Shown piece by piece: positions 55,901-64,000 of a stretch of 64,000 bases of DNA. Within the stretch, counting starts at the first letter, position 1. Each line of letters opens with the position of its first letter. The notes below the pieces were generated by a model. It was not told the origin of the DNA, ran no database searches, and was given only the letters and a program-made list of their open reading frames with translations. Made by a program: the position numbers and the translations under genes. Source of the DNA: Isoperla grammatica. Lineage: Eukaryota; Arthropoda; Insecta; Plecoptera; Perlodidae. The stretch is from NCBI GenBank assembly GCA_945910005.1, contig OX246747.1, forward strand, positions 38,693,190 through 38,757,189, written 5' to 3'.

Positions 55901-57031
55901 TTCCCATAAACGAAACAAATCCATAGCAACAATGGGTGCCCCTAGGTGTAGGGGCCAACTATGAATTCCTCATAATAGTTAGTTTTCTTGCCACCAGATA
56001 GTTGTTGACTACTCACGTTGTTGTCGACGCAATGGACGTAGATTCCGATAACGCTCGCGTCGAACTTGTGCGCGAACCCCAGGAAGCATTCGTGAAGGTA
56101 CAACTCTGTGATGATCAGATCGAAGTGAGCGGTCGTCGAGCGGATCAGAGCGCTCACTTGGGGATCGTTCAGAAAGTGATGACATCGGGGGAAGCCGGTA
56201 CCGTTTACAAAGATGTCGTTGTCGGCGGAGACATTGTCGCGGTTTAGTTTGGTGTTTAGCGCCACGTCTGTGGACAGAACGCGTATTGTTTCTATTGTTG
56301 CAGAATTGATCTAGAAGGCCGTGATTTGCTCTATCAAAGGGTCCTTGATAGTTATGTTGAGGAGCAATTTTCATTGTTGTGCATTGTTGTCATTGAAGAT
56401 CTAGAGGGCTGGGATTAGCTCCATCTAAGAGTCCTAGATGAATTCTGAAAAAGGTCTATTAGTTACGTTGAGGACTAATTTATTCTTGGGCTTAACGTCT
56501 CATATTTTTGCAACTTGGCAAATCGAGACAATGAGTGGGTGAAATATGAAGATGAAATAGTGGTCTGTTTGGAGGAAAAGGACAAGTAGGAGGGCGGGGA
56601 GGAATGGGGAAATGGGAGGAAAAGGGAGTGGGGAGGTTGTGGACTGCATTTCGTAAACTGACTACGTCATGCGTATGTCAAATTCCTTTTGAACGCGGCA
56701 AGTATACTGTATACTGGATTTTTCTGTAGGAACGCTTACATTGCCGCTGTCATACTGTCTGCCATATATAGATATACATACTCGGAATATTGTTTCTCAC
56801 TTGCTTACCAGATCCGAACCATTTATGCACCACTGCCAGGTCTGTGTAATTGGCCAATGGTTTCTCCTGAGGATGTGAGCTGATGACAGTCACGGAGTGT
56901 CCCCTGGCGGCCAAAGCTTTAGTTAGCGGCTCGTAGGCAATCACGTGACTTTTCGAGGTGTCTGCGAAGATAGCTAAGATGTTTGCACCGCTAGCTGGCG
57001 TCGCTAGCGCCAGGAACAGTGTGGTACATAT
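49996..57031 (-). CDS. UDP-glycosyltransferase B, six coding exons seen, first coding exon missing
   Basis: On the - strand the exons are 57031-56809, 56267-56017, 54150-53815, 52121-51902, 51383-51164 and 50314-49996 (phases 1,0,0,1,2), 522 codons. Seen: a hydrophobic start (TTLFLALATPASG), DTSKSHVIAYEPLTKALAAR with the family's His, FDLIITELYLHECFLGFAHK, DGVVVFTMGSHVGEFF, EEWIPQADVL, FLTHGG...E...P...P...GDQ, WTEYVIRHKGAKHLRSAA, a membrane helix (LLLDLIGATALGAILAALLF) and a longer tail than UGT-A. The exon 1-2 join and the 220-nt exons 4 and 5 match UGT-A. The first exon seen has no in-frame ATG: it starts at CCGCAG|ATATGT and an upstream frame is closed by TGA, so a short upstream coding exon is needed. 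Exon 4 uses the acceptor nearest the exon body; earlier copies are decoys. A THAP gene lies in intron 2. Confidence 0.87.
50790..51060 (-). mobile_element. Dispersed repeat copy in UGT-B intron 5
   Basis: On the - strand it has GACTTCTTTGGAATC, GGTTTTCGGTGACTTCTAGC, AGGCAGAGCTCAGTGGCCGG and AACGCTCG, the same order as the tandem array and its right flank at 32180-33115. This is the unamplified form of that repeat. Confidence 0.6.
52121..53250 (-). repeat. 144/78-bp array of UGT-B exon-4 acceptor and exon start, 11 good copies plus one decayed
   Basis: Exon starts (GACCTCCAAG or variant, after CTACTTTACAG) lie at 52121, 52265, 52409, 52553, 52631, 52709, 52787, 52865, 52943, 53021 and 53165, with a decayed one near 53243. 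Steps are three of 144, six of 78, then 144 and 78. The 144-bp unit carries 129-132 bp of exon start (to SRLKQ) joined to the 12-bp acceptor region; the 78-bp unit lacks 66 bp, from inside DLQA to EKLEAF, replaced by AGAQ. Both lengths are multiples of three, so the UGT frame runs through, except where TCG became TAG (near 52290, 52434, 52813, 52891). Confidence 0.92.
53263..53814. other. UGT-B intron 3, right part
   Basis: Contains an inverted pair near 53493-53620 (CTACACGCTATACTTAA / TTAAGTATAGCGTGTAG), probably a small MITE, and a poly-C tract at 53777-53810 directly beside the exon-3 donor. Confidence 0.5.
54191..54366. mobile_element. Fold-back MITE, family A, with TTA target duplication
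   Basis: Arms GGTCCGAATGCATAGTTCAC and GTGAACTATGCATTCGAGCT; TTA at 54188-54190 and 54367-54369. It lies in UGT-B intron 2, 40 bp from the exon-3 acceptor. Confidence 0.78.
54370..55110. other. AT-rich part of UGT-B intron 2
   Basis: Contains an (AATAGT)n / (ATAA)n-like low-complexity tract at 54930-55075. This would be the 3' flank of the THAP gene. No further exon was recognised. Confidence 0.5.
55111..55520 (-). CDS. Small THAP-type zinc-finger protein nested in UGT-B intron 2
   Basis: On the - strand exon 1 is 55520-55441 (ATG GTG TAT AAC TGC) and exon 2 is 55327-55111, joined GT-AG in phase 2; 98 aa. The THAP domain fills the protein: C5-x4-C10, a conserved FP after the intron, W38 in the RRKWENAVRRKDW helix, C56-x2-H59 (LCSVHF), then F(x)DD-F and the terminal VVPSVF, equivalent to the AVPTIF box. 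THAP domains are sequence-specific zinc DNA-binding modules found in regulators and in P-element transposases. If exon 2 instead ends at a donor 55131-55126 (GTAATT), the protein continues in exons I did not find. It is on the same strand as UGT-B. It could be a host gene, a retained 5' part of a P-like transposon, or a decayed copy. Confidence 0.75.
55831..55970. mobile_element. Fold-back MITE, family B, second copy
   Basis: GGAATTCATAGTTGGCCCC and GGGGCCAACTATGAATTCC arms with CTACACCTAGG / CCTAGGTGTAG, inverted relative to the copy at 25133-25279. Confidence 0.75.
56480..56665 (-). mobile_element. Dispersed retroelement 3' end, copy 3, inverted
   Basis: On the - strand: AAATGCAGTCCACAACCTCC, pyrimidine tract, TTTCACCCACTCATTGTCT, GTTGCAAAAATATGAGACG. 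It matches the 3' half of the copies at 36850 and 41825. It lies in UGT-B intron 1. Confidence 0.58.
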
Positions 57032-57970
57032 CTGCGGGTACAAGAGCTTTGGTCAGCGTGACTTTCTGCTAAGATGTTTGCACCGCTAGCTGGCGTCGCT
57101 AGCGCCAGGAACAGTGTGGTACATATCTGTGGGTACAAGAGCTTTGGGCAGCGTGACTTTCTGCTAAGATGTTTGCACCGCTAACGAACAGTGTGGTACA
57201 TATCTGTGGGTACAAGAGCTTTGGTCAGCGTGACTTTCTGCTAAGATGTTTGCACCGCTAACGAACAGTGTGGTACATATCTGTGGGTACAAGAGCTTTG
57301 GTCAGCGTGACTTTCTGCTAAGATGTTTGCACCGCTAACGAACAGTGTGGTACATATCTGCAGGTAGAAGAGCTTTGGTCAGCGTGACTTTCTGCTAAGA
57401 TGATTGCGTCGCTAGCGCAAGGAACAGTGTGGTACATATCTGCGGGTAGAAGAGCTTTGGTCAGCGTGACTTTCTGCTAATGGCGGGTTTACATAACTGA
57501 CTAGTGACTAACGACTAGCGACTAAGAGCGCGTTCATGAAACTAACTAGCCGCAACAGGCTTCTCTCATTGGCCGACAGTGGGAATACTGCGTGCTGATT
57601 GGCCGTGACTAAGGACTTGACCAAGGAGTTGAGCTATGTTCAACTTCTTAGTCAAGTCAAGACAAACCTTAGTCACAGCCAATCGGAGAGCAGTATTCTC
57701 AATCGTAGCCAATGAAAGAAGCTCGTGGCTTAGTCACGGGCTCGCTTAGTCGCTAATCGTTAGTCACTAGTCAGTTATGTAAACCCGCCATAAGATGTTT
57801 GCGTCGCTAGCGCAAGGAACAGTGTGGTACATATCTGCGGGTAGAAGAGCTTTGGTCAGCGTGACTTTCTGCTAACATGTTTGCACCTAAGGTTTGCACC
57901 GCTAACGAACAGTGTGGTACATATCTGCGGGTATAAGAGCTTTGGTCAGCGTGACTTTCTGCTAAGACGA
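57002..57970 (-). repeat. Array of about eight copies of UGT-B exon-1 acceptor region
   Basis: Each unit (94 or about 78 bp) has on the - strand the acceptor (CTTGTACCCGCAG or variant) followed by ATATGTACCACACTGTTCC, some signal-peptide codons, then AACATCTTAGCAGAAAGTCA, CGCTGACC and AAAGCTC. Exon starts are near 57031, 57125, 57203, 57281, 57359, 57437, 57830 and 57920. Several copies lack the GCTAGCGACGCCAGCTAGCG segment. The array is split by a MITE at 57481-57790. Confidence 0.85.
57481..57790. mobile_element. MITE inserted in the UGT-B exon-1 array, TAA target duplication
   Basis: Ends TGGCGGGTTTACATAACTGA and TCAGTTATGTAAACCCGCCA are perfect inverted repeats, followed inward by CTAGTGACTAACGA / TCGTTAGTCACTAG. 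TAA flanks at 57478-57480 and 57791-57793; removing the element restores CTGCTAAGATG, the sequence of intact units. Direct evidence of insertion after the array formed. Confidence 0.9.
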
Positions 57971-58588
57971 AAAAGGATGTTTTTGCATGAATTCATTGTT
58001 CAAATTTGATTTGATTTGATGTTGTTACTTTTGATTGGAACTCACTCGTCGATGGTGTTCGGAGCCGACAGGGTTGGTTAAGTCGCTATAAATTAAAAGT
58101 CCCCCGTTGAAAATCAGTCTTGTTACTAAATGTGTAGACTCTAAATGTGAATGTATTTATTACCTTATTAATCTAGATATTTTCAGTTGACTCTTACCAT
58201 CTCCATCTGAACGGTTAAGGGGTAGAGTGGTGTATCTTATCACCGGCCACAGACTAATGCACAACATATCCTAGAGTTTATTGCATATCGACCTGCTGTA
58301 GGAGTCATCCAAGGAGACAATCTCGCATATTAATGGCCGGGACAAAAACTCGTATTGTAATTTACATTAATTATTTGTATTCGTGATTCAATTGTGTTCT
58401 CAACTTGACTTGAGCTTATTAACAGTCACTGTCAGATCTGAACACCATAATTATTTCGTGTGCTTGGAAATACTTCCTTACCACCTCAAATTCAAGGGTG
58501 TCGAAAGCAAAGACGGGGAAGGCAACATTTAGAAGAACACAACAAACACAACAACAAACAACAAACAACTAGCGTCTTGTCTCACACT
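57971..58588. other. Flank of UGT-B, nothing recognised
   Basis: The missing first coding exon and promoter of UGT-B may lie here or further right. AT-rich, with ATTTGATTTGATTTGATG at about 58003 and an (AACAACA)n tract near 58535-58570. Confidence 0.4.
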
Positions 58589-59256
58589 CAGTGATGATTT
58601 CAGGCATATCCCGGGGGGGGCGGAGCCCCCCCCGGCAGTTGTGAATGCCCCCCCCCCCCCCCTAGCAGATTGAAAAAATCACATGATGTAAATTTGCAAA
58701 AAAAAATGCAAAATACAAGAAAATGAGGTATATTTTTCCACCTCATATAGGCCTAGGAAATAAATCGATTTATTTTCTATAGAAACGATGTTAGGTAAAG
58801 GTAAGAATGGAAAATAGGAATCACCTCATATTCGGAAACTGAAAGGATGGCATCAACAGAGACCGTAACCCCCTCCACCCCTGCCTTTTGTCACGGCGCA
58901 TCCCTTCCTCTCGTCAACCAAGTTTTGGGTAATTACGCTCGGAAGAAACCCCGTAGAATCCGACTGCTCTAAACTGTGTAAGTAAATACCTGGTATTTAA
59001 AATAATAAATAGAATTGTTGATTTTATGATTATCTACATTCTACACAACTATAATATGGCGCTAGATTTCACAATTCGTGTGTATCAGGCTCCCCACTGG
59101 TTTTAGTATAAACATCACCCATTTTGTGCATCTTGTATCCCACACACAGGAAGACAATTTGTTTCTAAACCCTAAGCCATAAAATGAGTTACTAATTTAG
59201 CAACACCCCAGATTTTTATCAGCCCCCCCTAGGAAAAATGTCTGAAATCATCACTG
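58589..59256. mobile_element. Non-autonomous hAT element with perfect 8-bp target duplication
   Basis: CAGTGATGATTTCAGGCAT and ATGTCTGAAATCATCACTG are inverted termini. CTCACACT occurs at 58581-58588 and 59257-59264. The interior is AT-rich with G/C homopolymer runs near both ends and no transposase frame. Confidence 0.88.
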
Positions 59257-59264
59257 CTCACACT

Positions 59265-60554
59265 GCGTTGCACGACGATTCACAATCGTTCATTAACATT
59301 ACCAATAACAACCGTAATGATTCAAATACTTGTAACTTTTTAATCCAGTTTTTAGTTGTTACGAAACCACATCATGCTAATTAATAACTTACATATCGCC
59401 ATTATAAATAAATAGTAATTTTCAGATAAAATTTTGCAGTGATTTTGAATTTCAAATGTCCCGCATAAAACACACCTCGCCATTATCCAATCAAAACATC
59501 GTAAACTGGTGGACCAATAGGAAGCTTGGAGGTGACGTGTCATGGCCATCGCAAGTGTCATGGCTGTTGGGGGGCGTTGAAGGACGAGCCGGCCGTATGG
59601 TGATTTTAGCGAATTATGTGGTATTTAAATGTTTTGGCCGTATTATGTATTGAAAAAAGTGAAAAAATAGTTATCTGCGACAAATATAACACCGGCTCAA
59701 GAACTGGGCTTCTAGCATGCTTCAAGGTTAGCTGATACACCCCCCACTATCTTCATTAATTATTTAAATGTTGCATATCAACCCTTTTGTATCATGTCTC
59801 GTCCCAGTGTAGGCCTAGGCGTGATAAATTTCGAACTAGCTAGGACTAACTGGCTAGGCCTAGGTCACAGGGTTAGGGCCTAGGCCTAGGGCCCTAATCC
59901 TAACCCAGGCCTAGGCCCTAGGCCTAGGCCCCTAGCATGAGAGCCCGAAGGGGGCATGGCAAAGGATGTCACTCATAATCGTTACCTGAAACTTCTTCCT
60001 TTCCTCCTTCCCTTTTTCCTTCTTTCCTTTTCCTTTTCCTCCACCTAGACCCTAGACCTAGATCTTCCAACCCGGCCCACCTGGCCCAGTTCATCATATC
60101 CTAGTCGTTAATCTTCGCATTCGTCATTGGTCTTCGTTACTCCCAATACCTTGACTAGGCCTAGGGCCTAGGCCTACCTCCGCCCATATCCTTTTCCTCA
60201 CACTCCTGGCAGCTTGCCTCTGCACCACCTGTAGCTTTCTCATTGTTCGTCTTATGTTGATCCCATACACAATTCCACGTAGGCCCTACTCTGTACCCGG
60301 CTTAACTAATGTTCTGTTTCAAGCTCCATTCCCGTTCCTCCTAATGTATTTGCACTTACCAATCACTCCACTTGTTCCTTCCAATCCAATGAACTCTCAA
60401 GCAGCCAAGTCTCAAACACCATATTCGCCATGTCACGAGACAACCGATTGGCTAAACGAGAAACTCAGACGGCGAGTCGTAAAAAGAGCAGAGAGTCTAG
60501 GCTACTTGAGAGAACTTGGTGCGCTTCAGTTTATAACGTTTCACATGTTTTCAG
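59265..60554. other. Intergenic region with AGGCCTAGG-rich segment
   Basis: At 59808-59935 the palindrome AGGCCTAGG / TAGGCCTAGG recurs many times, giving a low-complexity self-complementary stretch. Pyrimidine tracts (TTTCCTT) follow at 59995-60045. No gene was recognised. Confidence 0.45.
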
Positions 60555-60799
60555 TAGTTGGTTGCGTGAGTGCCGTACCCCCTTTATCTGCTCGCGGACT
60601 GGACTCCTCTCCTCTCACTCGGCTTCAATCGTGTTCACGAATCAGACACTTTGCTGGTTGGTTCCACTACAACCTGAATGCAGTGGGCCTATACTAGGTA
60701 AGCAATGCATTGATTGACTGATTGTGTTTTATGTTATATTGCAAAATTGTGGGGCAAAAAATGCATAGCCTAGAGTTGGTAAGCAAAGTTGGTAGGGAC

Positions 60800-61868
60800 C
60801 AGTGGCGTGCCGTCCATGGAAGCAATGGAAGCATTGCTTCCATTTTATTTTTAACTAAATTACCTATGTATACCCTCAATGCTGGCTAACAATATCGCTT
60901 ACCAGTAACACTAAAATAGAATTAATGAACCAAACTTAACTACCCGAATTATGCGAAATAACTGACAGCGTAATGAAAAATCCTTGTACCATATTCTACG
61001 AGTTTGAATTCGAGCGCCAGGCCTTCGCTGTGGGAGTTGACGAAGAAAAGCCGAGTGGAAGCAATGCCTCGGGTTGCATCCACCCAGCACCCATAAGCCA
61101 GACTGTTCCGAGAGACACGTGGGTTTGAAAGTTGTTCGTGTTTTTACCTCTTTATAACCGTAAAACTGTTTCGTTTATTTTCTAAATTCATTCAGTGTGA
61201 GAAAGAATGCGATTCTACATTGATTAGTTGATTATTTGAGTATAATTGTAGTGTGTGACAAATGTTTGGTGTGTTGTTCATCTACGCGCGAATAAGCAAT
61301 ATGAAGGTTTGCTTCCGAGTCTGCGGGCTCGATCGGATCGCTTGCTGTGGGCCAAGGATCTAGGTCTAGCGCGGATGTGGAGGATCTAGGTCTAGCGCGA
61401 ATGTGCACTCCTTTCTGAATTTGTACTATCAACTTTCAATAACCATGAATATGATTGAATGTTATGTAATCGATGAATTATTTGCGCGCCCATTTAGCAC
61501 TCGATCTTTTCAAGAAAAATGTGCAATTATTGAGAGTGGCCGACCAACATCAGCTCTGCCAAATCTCAATTCAAAAACCAAAAAATGCACTCGGCATTTT
61601 AGCACTGATATTTTATAATGGATCAGATTTTTGTTCGTAAATTTCTAATGGTAAATTGCCTAAAACTCGTTAAAAGGCTCGTACGGCAATCACGATAATC
61701 CAAAAAAATCCGGGGCTATGCGCCCCGGACCCGCATTGACTGGGGGGCCTTCCCCCCAGACCCCCCATGCATGTATTAGGTGGGGGGGGGTCTCACAAGT
61801 GCCATTGCCAAGGGATTACTTAAAAAAGTAGTTGCTTCCCCCATTAGAAAAGTCACGGCACGCCACTG
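60800..61868. mobile_element. Non-autonomous hAT element, 1069 bp, perfect 8-bp target duplication
   Basis: CAGTGGCGTGCCGT and ACGGCACGCCACTG are perfect inverted termini of hAT type. GTAGGGAC occurs at 60792-60799 and 61869-61876. The interior has GGGGCTATGCGCCCC and AAGCAATG repeats near the left end; no transposase frame remains. Confidence 0.92.
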
Positions 61869-62153
61869 GTAGGGACGGTCTAGCTTGATGAGTTATTACT
61901 TCCAACATTGTACATTTGTTTACAGTGAGTGTCTGCATAACACATCCCAGGTGATGGGGGAGAGAACAAACACTTGTGTCTACATGATGCCGCCTCGCCC
62001 GGGTCTTCAATCGTCGGAAATGAATTTACTTCCGGACTACGGCCGTTGAGGTAAGCTCGCAGCATCAACCAATCGGTTGGAATAGTAGCGATACGATCCA
62101 ACAGTTAACCTTTGTGTAAGATGATGACTTTGAGAGTTGAAAGGACTTGAGAG

Positions 62154-62868
62154 TAGGGATGTCAATACCCGGAAATAGTTGTACCCGGGTACCCTTGTGC
62201 CCTACCTGGACTACCCGGGTAGTAAATAATACTAAATATGCGTTTTATCATCATGGGTGTCAAATGATTTGCAAAGTTGTGGAAAGAGACATTATATTGT
62301 TAAACGGTATCAGGTTGCATTGTCTTTGATGAAAACGATCACGGTAGTATTCAACCATGGATTTATAATAGTACCTAAGATACAACTCCATGATTCAACA
62401 AAGCTTCAAAGCTTGCGTCTCCGCTACGGTAGGCGGTGGTCGGCCGCGTCAAAGCGATGACGTCATAGTCCGAGCTCGAACACGAGAACATGATTGCGGT
62501 AAAGCTACAACGGGCGGGTGCGCTCACTTGGACTCGCAACCGTTCTTCAGCATTCTTCCATAGGCCTACCGCCTACAGAAGATGATAGGCCTACTAATTG
62601 GGCTTTACGTCTCATTTTTTTGCGACGATAACTAATCATGACGAGGGGGGGAGGGGGGTGGGTGTCAAGTTAAATGCTGGCAAATTGAAAAGCGTGGCTC
62701 GTACGCTCGCACAAAGATGCCAGTAGGGAAATATCGCAATGTTTAATTGATTTCGTTTTGAACAGAAGAAGGGACCGGGTAGTATCGGGTAACGGGTATT
62801 GAAAAGTTGGAACCGTACCTGTGTGTACCGGGCGGGTAACGGGTACCTGGGTACCCGTTGACATCCCT
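62154..62868. mobile_element. hAT-like element with TAGGGATGTCAA ends, perfect 8-bp target duplication
   Basis: TAGGGATGTCAA and TTGACATCCCTA termini; CTTGAGAG at 62146-62153 and 62869-62876. Subterminal sequence is rich in ACCCGGGTACCC-like palindromes on both sides. Same family ends as 21309-21760. Confidence 0.9.
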
Positions 62869-63579
62869 ACTTGAGAGCTAACTTCCCGTGCGTTAATTTC
62901 TAATGTTTCACATGTTTTCAGTTGATGGTCCTGGTGAGTGCCATGCCCCAGAACTGGACACCTCCACACGACCTCTCCTCTCGCTCGGCTTCGATCGTGT
63001 GAATGAGGCGCTCTGCTAGTTTTGGTTCCACTACACCCTGAATGCAGTGGGCCTATACTAGGTAAGCAACGCATTGATTGTGTAGATTTTATATTTCTGA
63101 TGAATTATGTCTAGGCCTTAGTTTATTACATCATTAGTTATATTCATTTTATTAGAAGTTAAATTATGGTTCCAATATTGAGCCTTTGTACTTGACGAGT
63201 TTTTATTTCCAACATTTTACATTTGTTTTCAGTGAGCGTCTGCATCACACGTCACCCATTGTGATGGGGGAGGGGGGGGGGGGGAGAGAAGGATCACCTG
63301 CGTCAACATGATATCTTCAATCGATGGAAAAGGATTTTCTGTACATCTAGCTCGCCGCGGCAAACTACATCTGGACTATGGCTGTTGAGGTAAGCTGACA
63401 GCTGATAGTTTAGATAGGGCCCATGGGGGGGAGGGGGGGGGGGGTGAATAATCAAATTTTGAGTTGTATTTGCAAATAATTAATACCTTTTATTCATATA
63501 AACTACAGTTCAACGTCTTTTAATACATTCCACTATAGTTCATCCAAAACAACTAAATTAATAATTTTGTATTAATTAA

Positions 63580-63725
63580 GGCGCTTTCATAGCAACACGG
63601 CAACACGTTTTTTCCGGACCGGCAGATCACGTGAACCAATCAGAAACTTGCCGTGCCTGCCCTGATTGGTTCACCAAACTTGCCGGTCCGGAAAAAACGT
63701 GTTGCCGTGTTACTATGAAAGCGCC
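63580..63725. mobile_element. Small fold-back MITE
   Basis: GGCGCTTTCATAG and CTATGAAAGCGCC ends; the arms also hold CAACACGTTTTTTCCGGACC and its complement, with CACGTGAACCAATCAG / CTGATTGGTTCAC inside. Flanks are TTAA and TTTA. Confidence 0.75.
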
Positions 63726-63902
63726 TTTAGGCTAATACTATTAGGCCCTATCAAATTACTTGCCTTACGTTCCTGAGAGATTCAATTCCACCATCTAATG
63801 TGTTCCAAATATTGTTTTCAAAAGTCAGTTTTTTACCCCACACTTCTGCTTAGGCCGACACTTGATGACATTGCATCACTGATATCTCCCATTTGTTTTC
63901 AG

Positions 63903-63986
63903 TTAGTGTCGCGCCTGATGCTTGGCTCGTTGATCTCTCCGTGCGACGGTTTGCTCCGACCGGGTCTGGACTGCTTAGTCTGCGAG
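63903..63986 (+). CDS. Candidate exon of an unrecognised gene continuing beyond the window
   Basis: After CATTTGTTTTCAG the sequence is open in one frame (LVSRLMLGSLISPCDG then LLRPGLDCLVCE) up to GCGAG|GTGAGC. The acceptor context matches that of cassettes b at 61926 and 63233, so this may be a third, coding member of the series. No family recognised; 28 codons are too few to be sure. Confidence 0.4.
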
Positions 63987-64000
63987 GTGAGCTCAATACG

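Larger units (their letters stand above)
60555..63389 (+). other. Tandemly duplicated pair of exon-like cassettes, interrupted by two hAT elements
   Basis: Cassette a: 60555-60697 and 62922-63061, each after CATGTTTTCAG and ending CCTATACTAG|GTAAGC; both contain CCTGAATGCAGTGGGCCTAT. Cassette b: 61926-62050 and 63233-63389, each after a T-rich tract and CAG, starting TGAG(T/C)GTCTGCAT and ending GTTGAG|GTAAGC. Removing the two hAT insertions gives a period of about 570-585 bp, so a block was duplicated before the insertions. Internal stops differ between copies, so at least one pair is noncoding or decayed. The product is unknown. Confidence 0.55.

Noticed and set aside
62670..63074. 134-codon minus-strand frame
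   Set aside because: It spans the end of a hAT element and cassette a on the opposite strand and has no recognisable domain.

Overview
The window is animal nuclear DNA, most likely from an insect. It has split genes with GT-AG introns, dense DNA-transposon debris and poly-C/poly-G runs. The two UDP-glycosyltransferases have the insect-type C-terminal block (WTEYV.RH.GA.HLRSAA, one membrane helix, short tail), and the ninjurins are of invertebrate type. The order cannot be fixed; a hemipteroid is only a guess. All exon models were built by hand from reading frame, splice dinucleotides and intron phase.

Layout from left to right: a complete five-exon eIF4E3 gene (+, 436-4374); ninjurin A (+, 8437-19436); ninjurin B (-, 24248-26955), tail to tail with A; a radial spoke protein 3 gene (+, about 30035-33384); UGT-A (+, 37208-48510, six exons); UGT-B (-, 49996-57031, first coding exon not found), tail to tail with UGT-A; a small THAP zinc-finger gene (-, 55111-55520) inside UGT-B intron 2; and a right end (60555-63986) with tandemly duplicated exon-like cassettes of an unrecognised gene.

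The most striking feature is a recurring kind of tandem repeat whose unit contains an exon-intron junction of the host gene. Ninjurin A carries 81 copies of the 3' splice site plus the start of its last exon (8.9 kb). UGT-A exon 4 is followed by 39 copies of its own 3' end plus 5' splice site. UGT-A exon 6 has its acceptor and exon start in four copies. UGT-B exon 4 has 11 good acceptors in 144- and 78-bp units. UGT-B exon 1 has an acceptor array of about eight copies. Ninjurin B has a duplicated donor. Two arrays show clear second-order duplications (981 bp and 284 bp). Normal proteins require one particular splice site among many near-identical decoys, and the decoys predict truncated products: ninjurin without its second membrane segment and a UGT without its membrane anchor. 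A similar process affecting at least four genes in 50 kb suggests either a genome-wide tendency or a selected source of isoforms.

Mobile DNA is mostly short and non-autonomous. Four hAT-like elements have perfect 8-bp target duplications and one has an imperfect one; a further candidate has poorly matching flanks. Many fold-back MITEs have TAA/TTA target duplications of PIF/Harbinger type. There is a 5S-rRNA-derived SINE with a 10-bp target duplication, and there are non-LTR retrotransposon 3' fragments. The eight named loci are unrelated in function: translation initiation, membrane adhesion/rupture, axoneme, detoxification and DNA binding. The two ninjurins and the two UGTs are local paralogue pairs.
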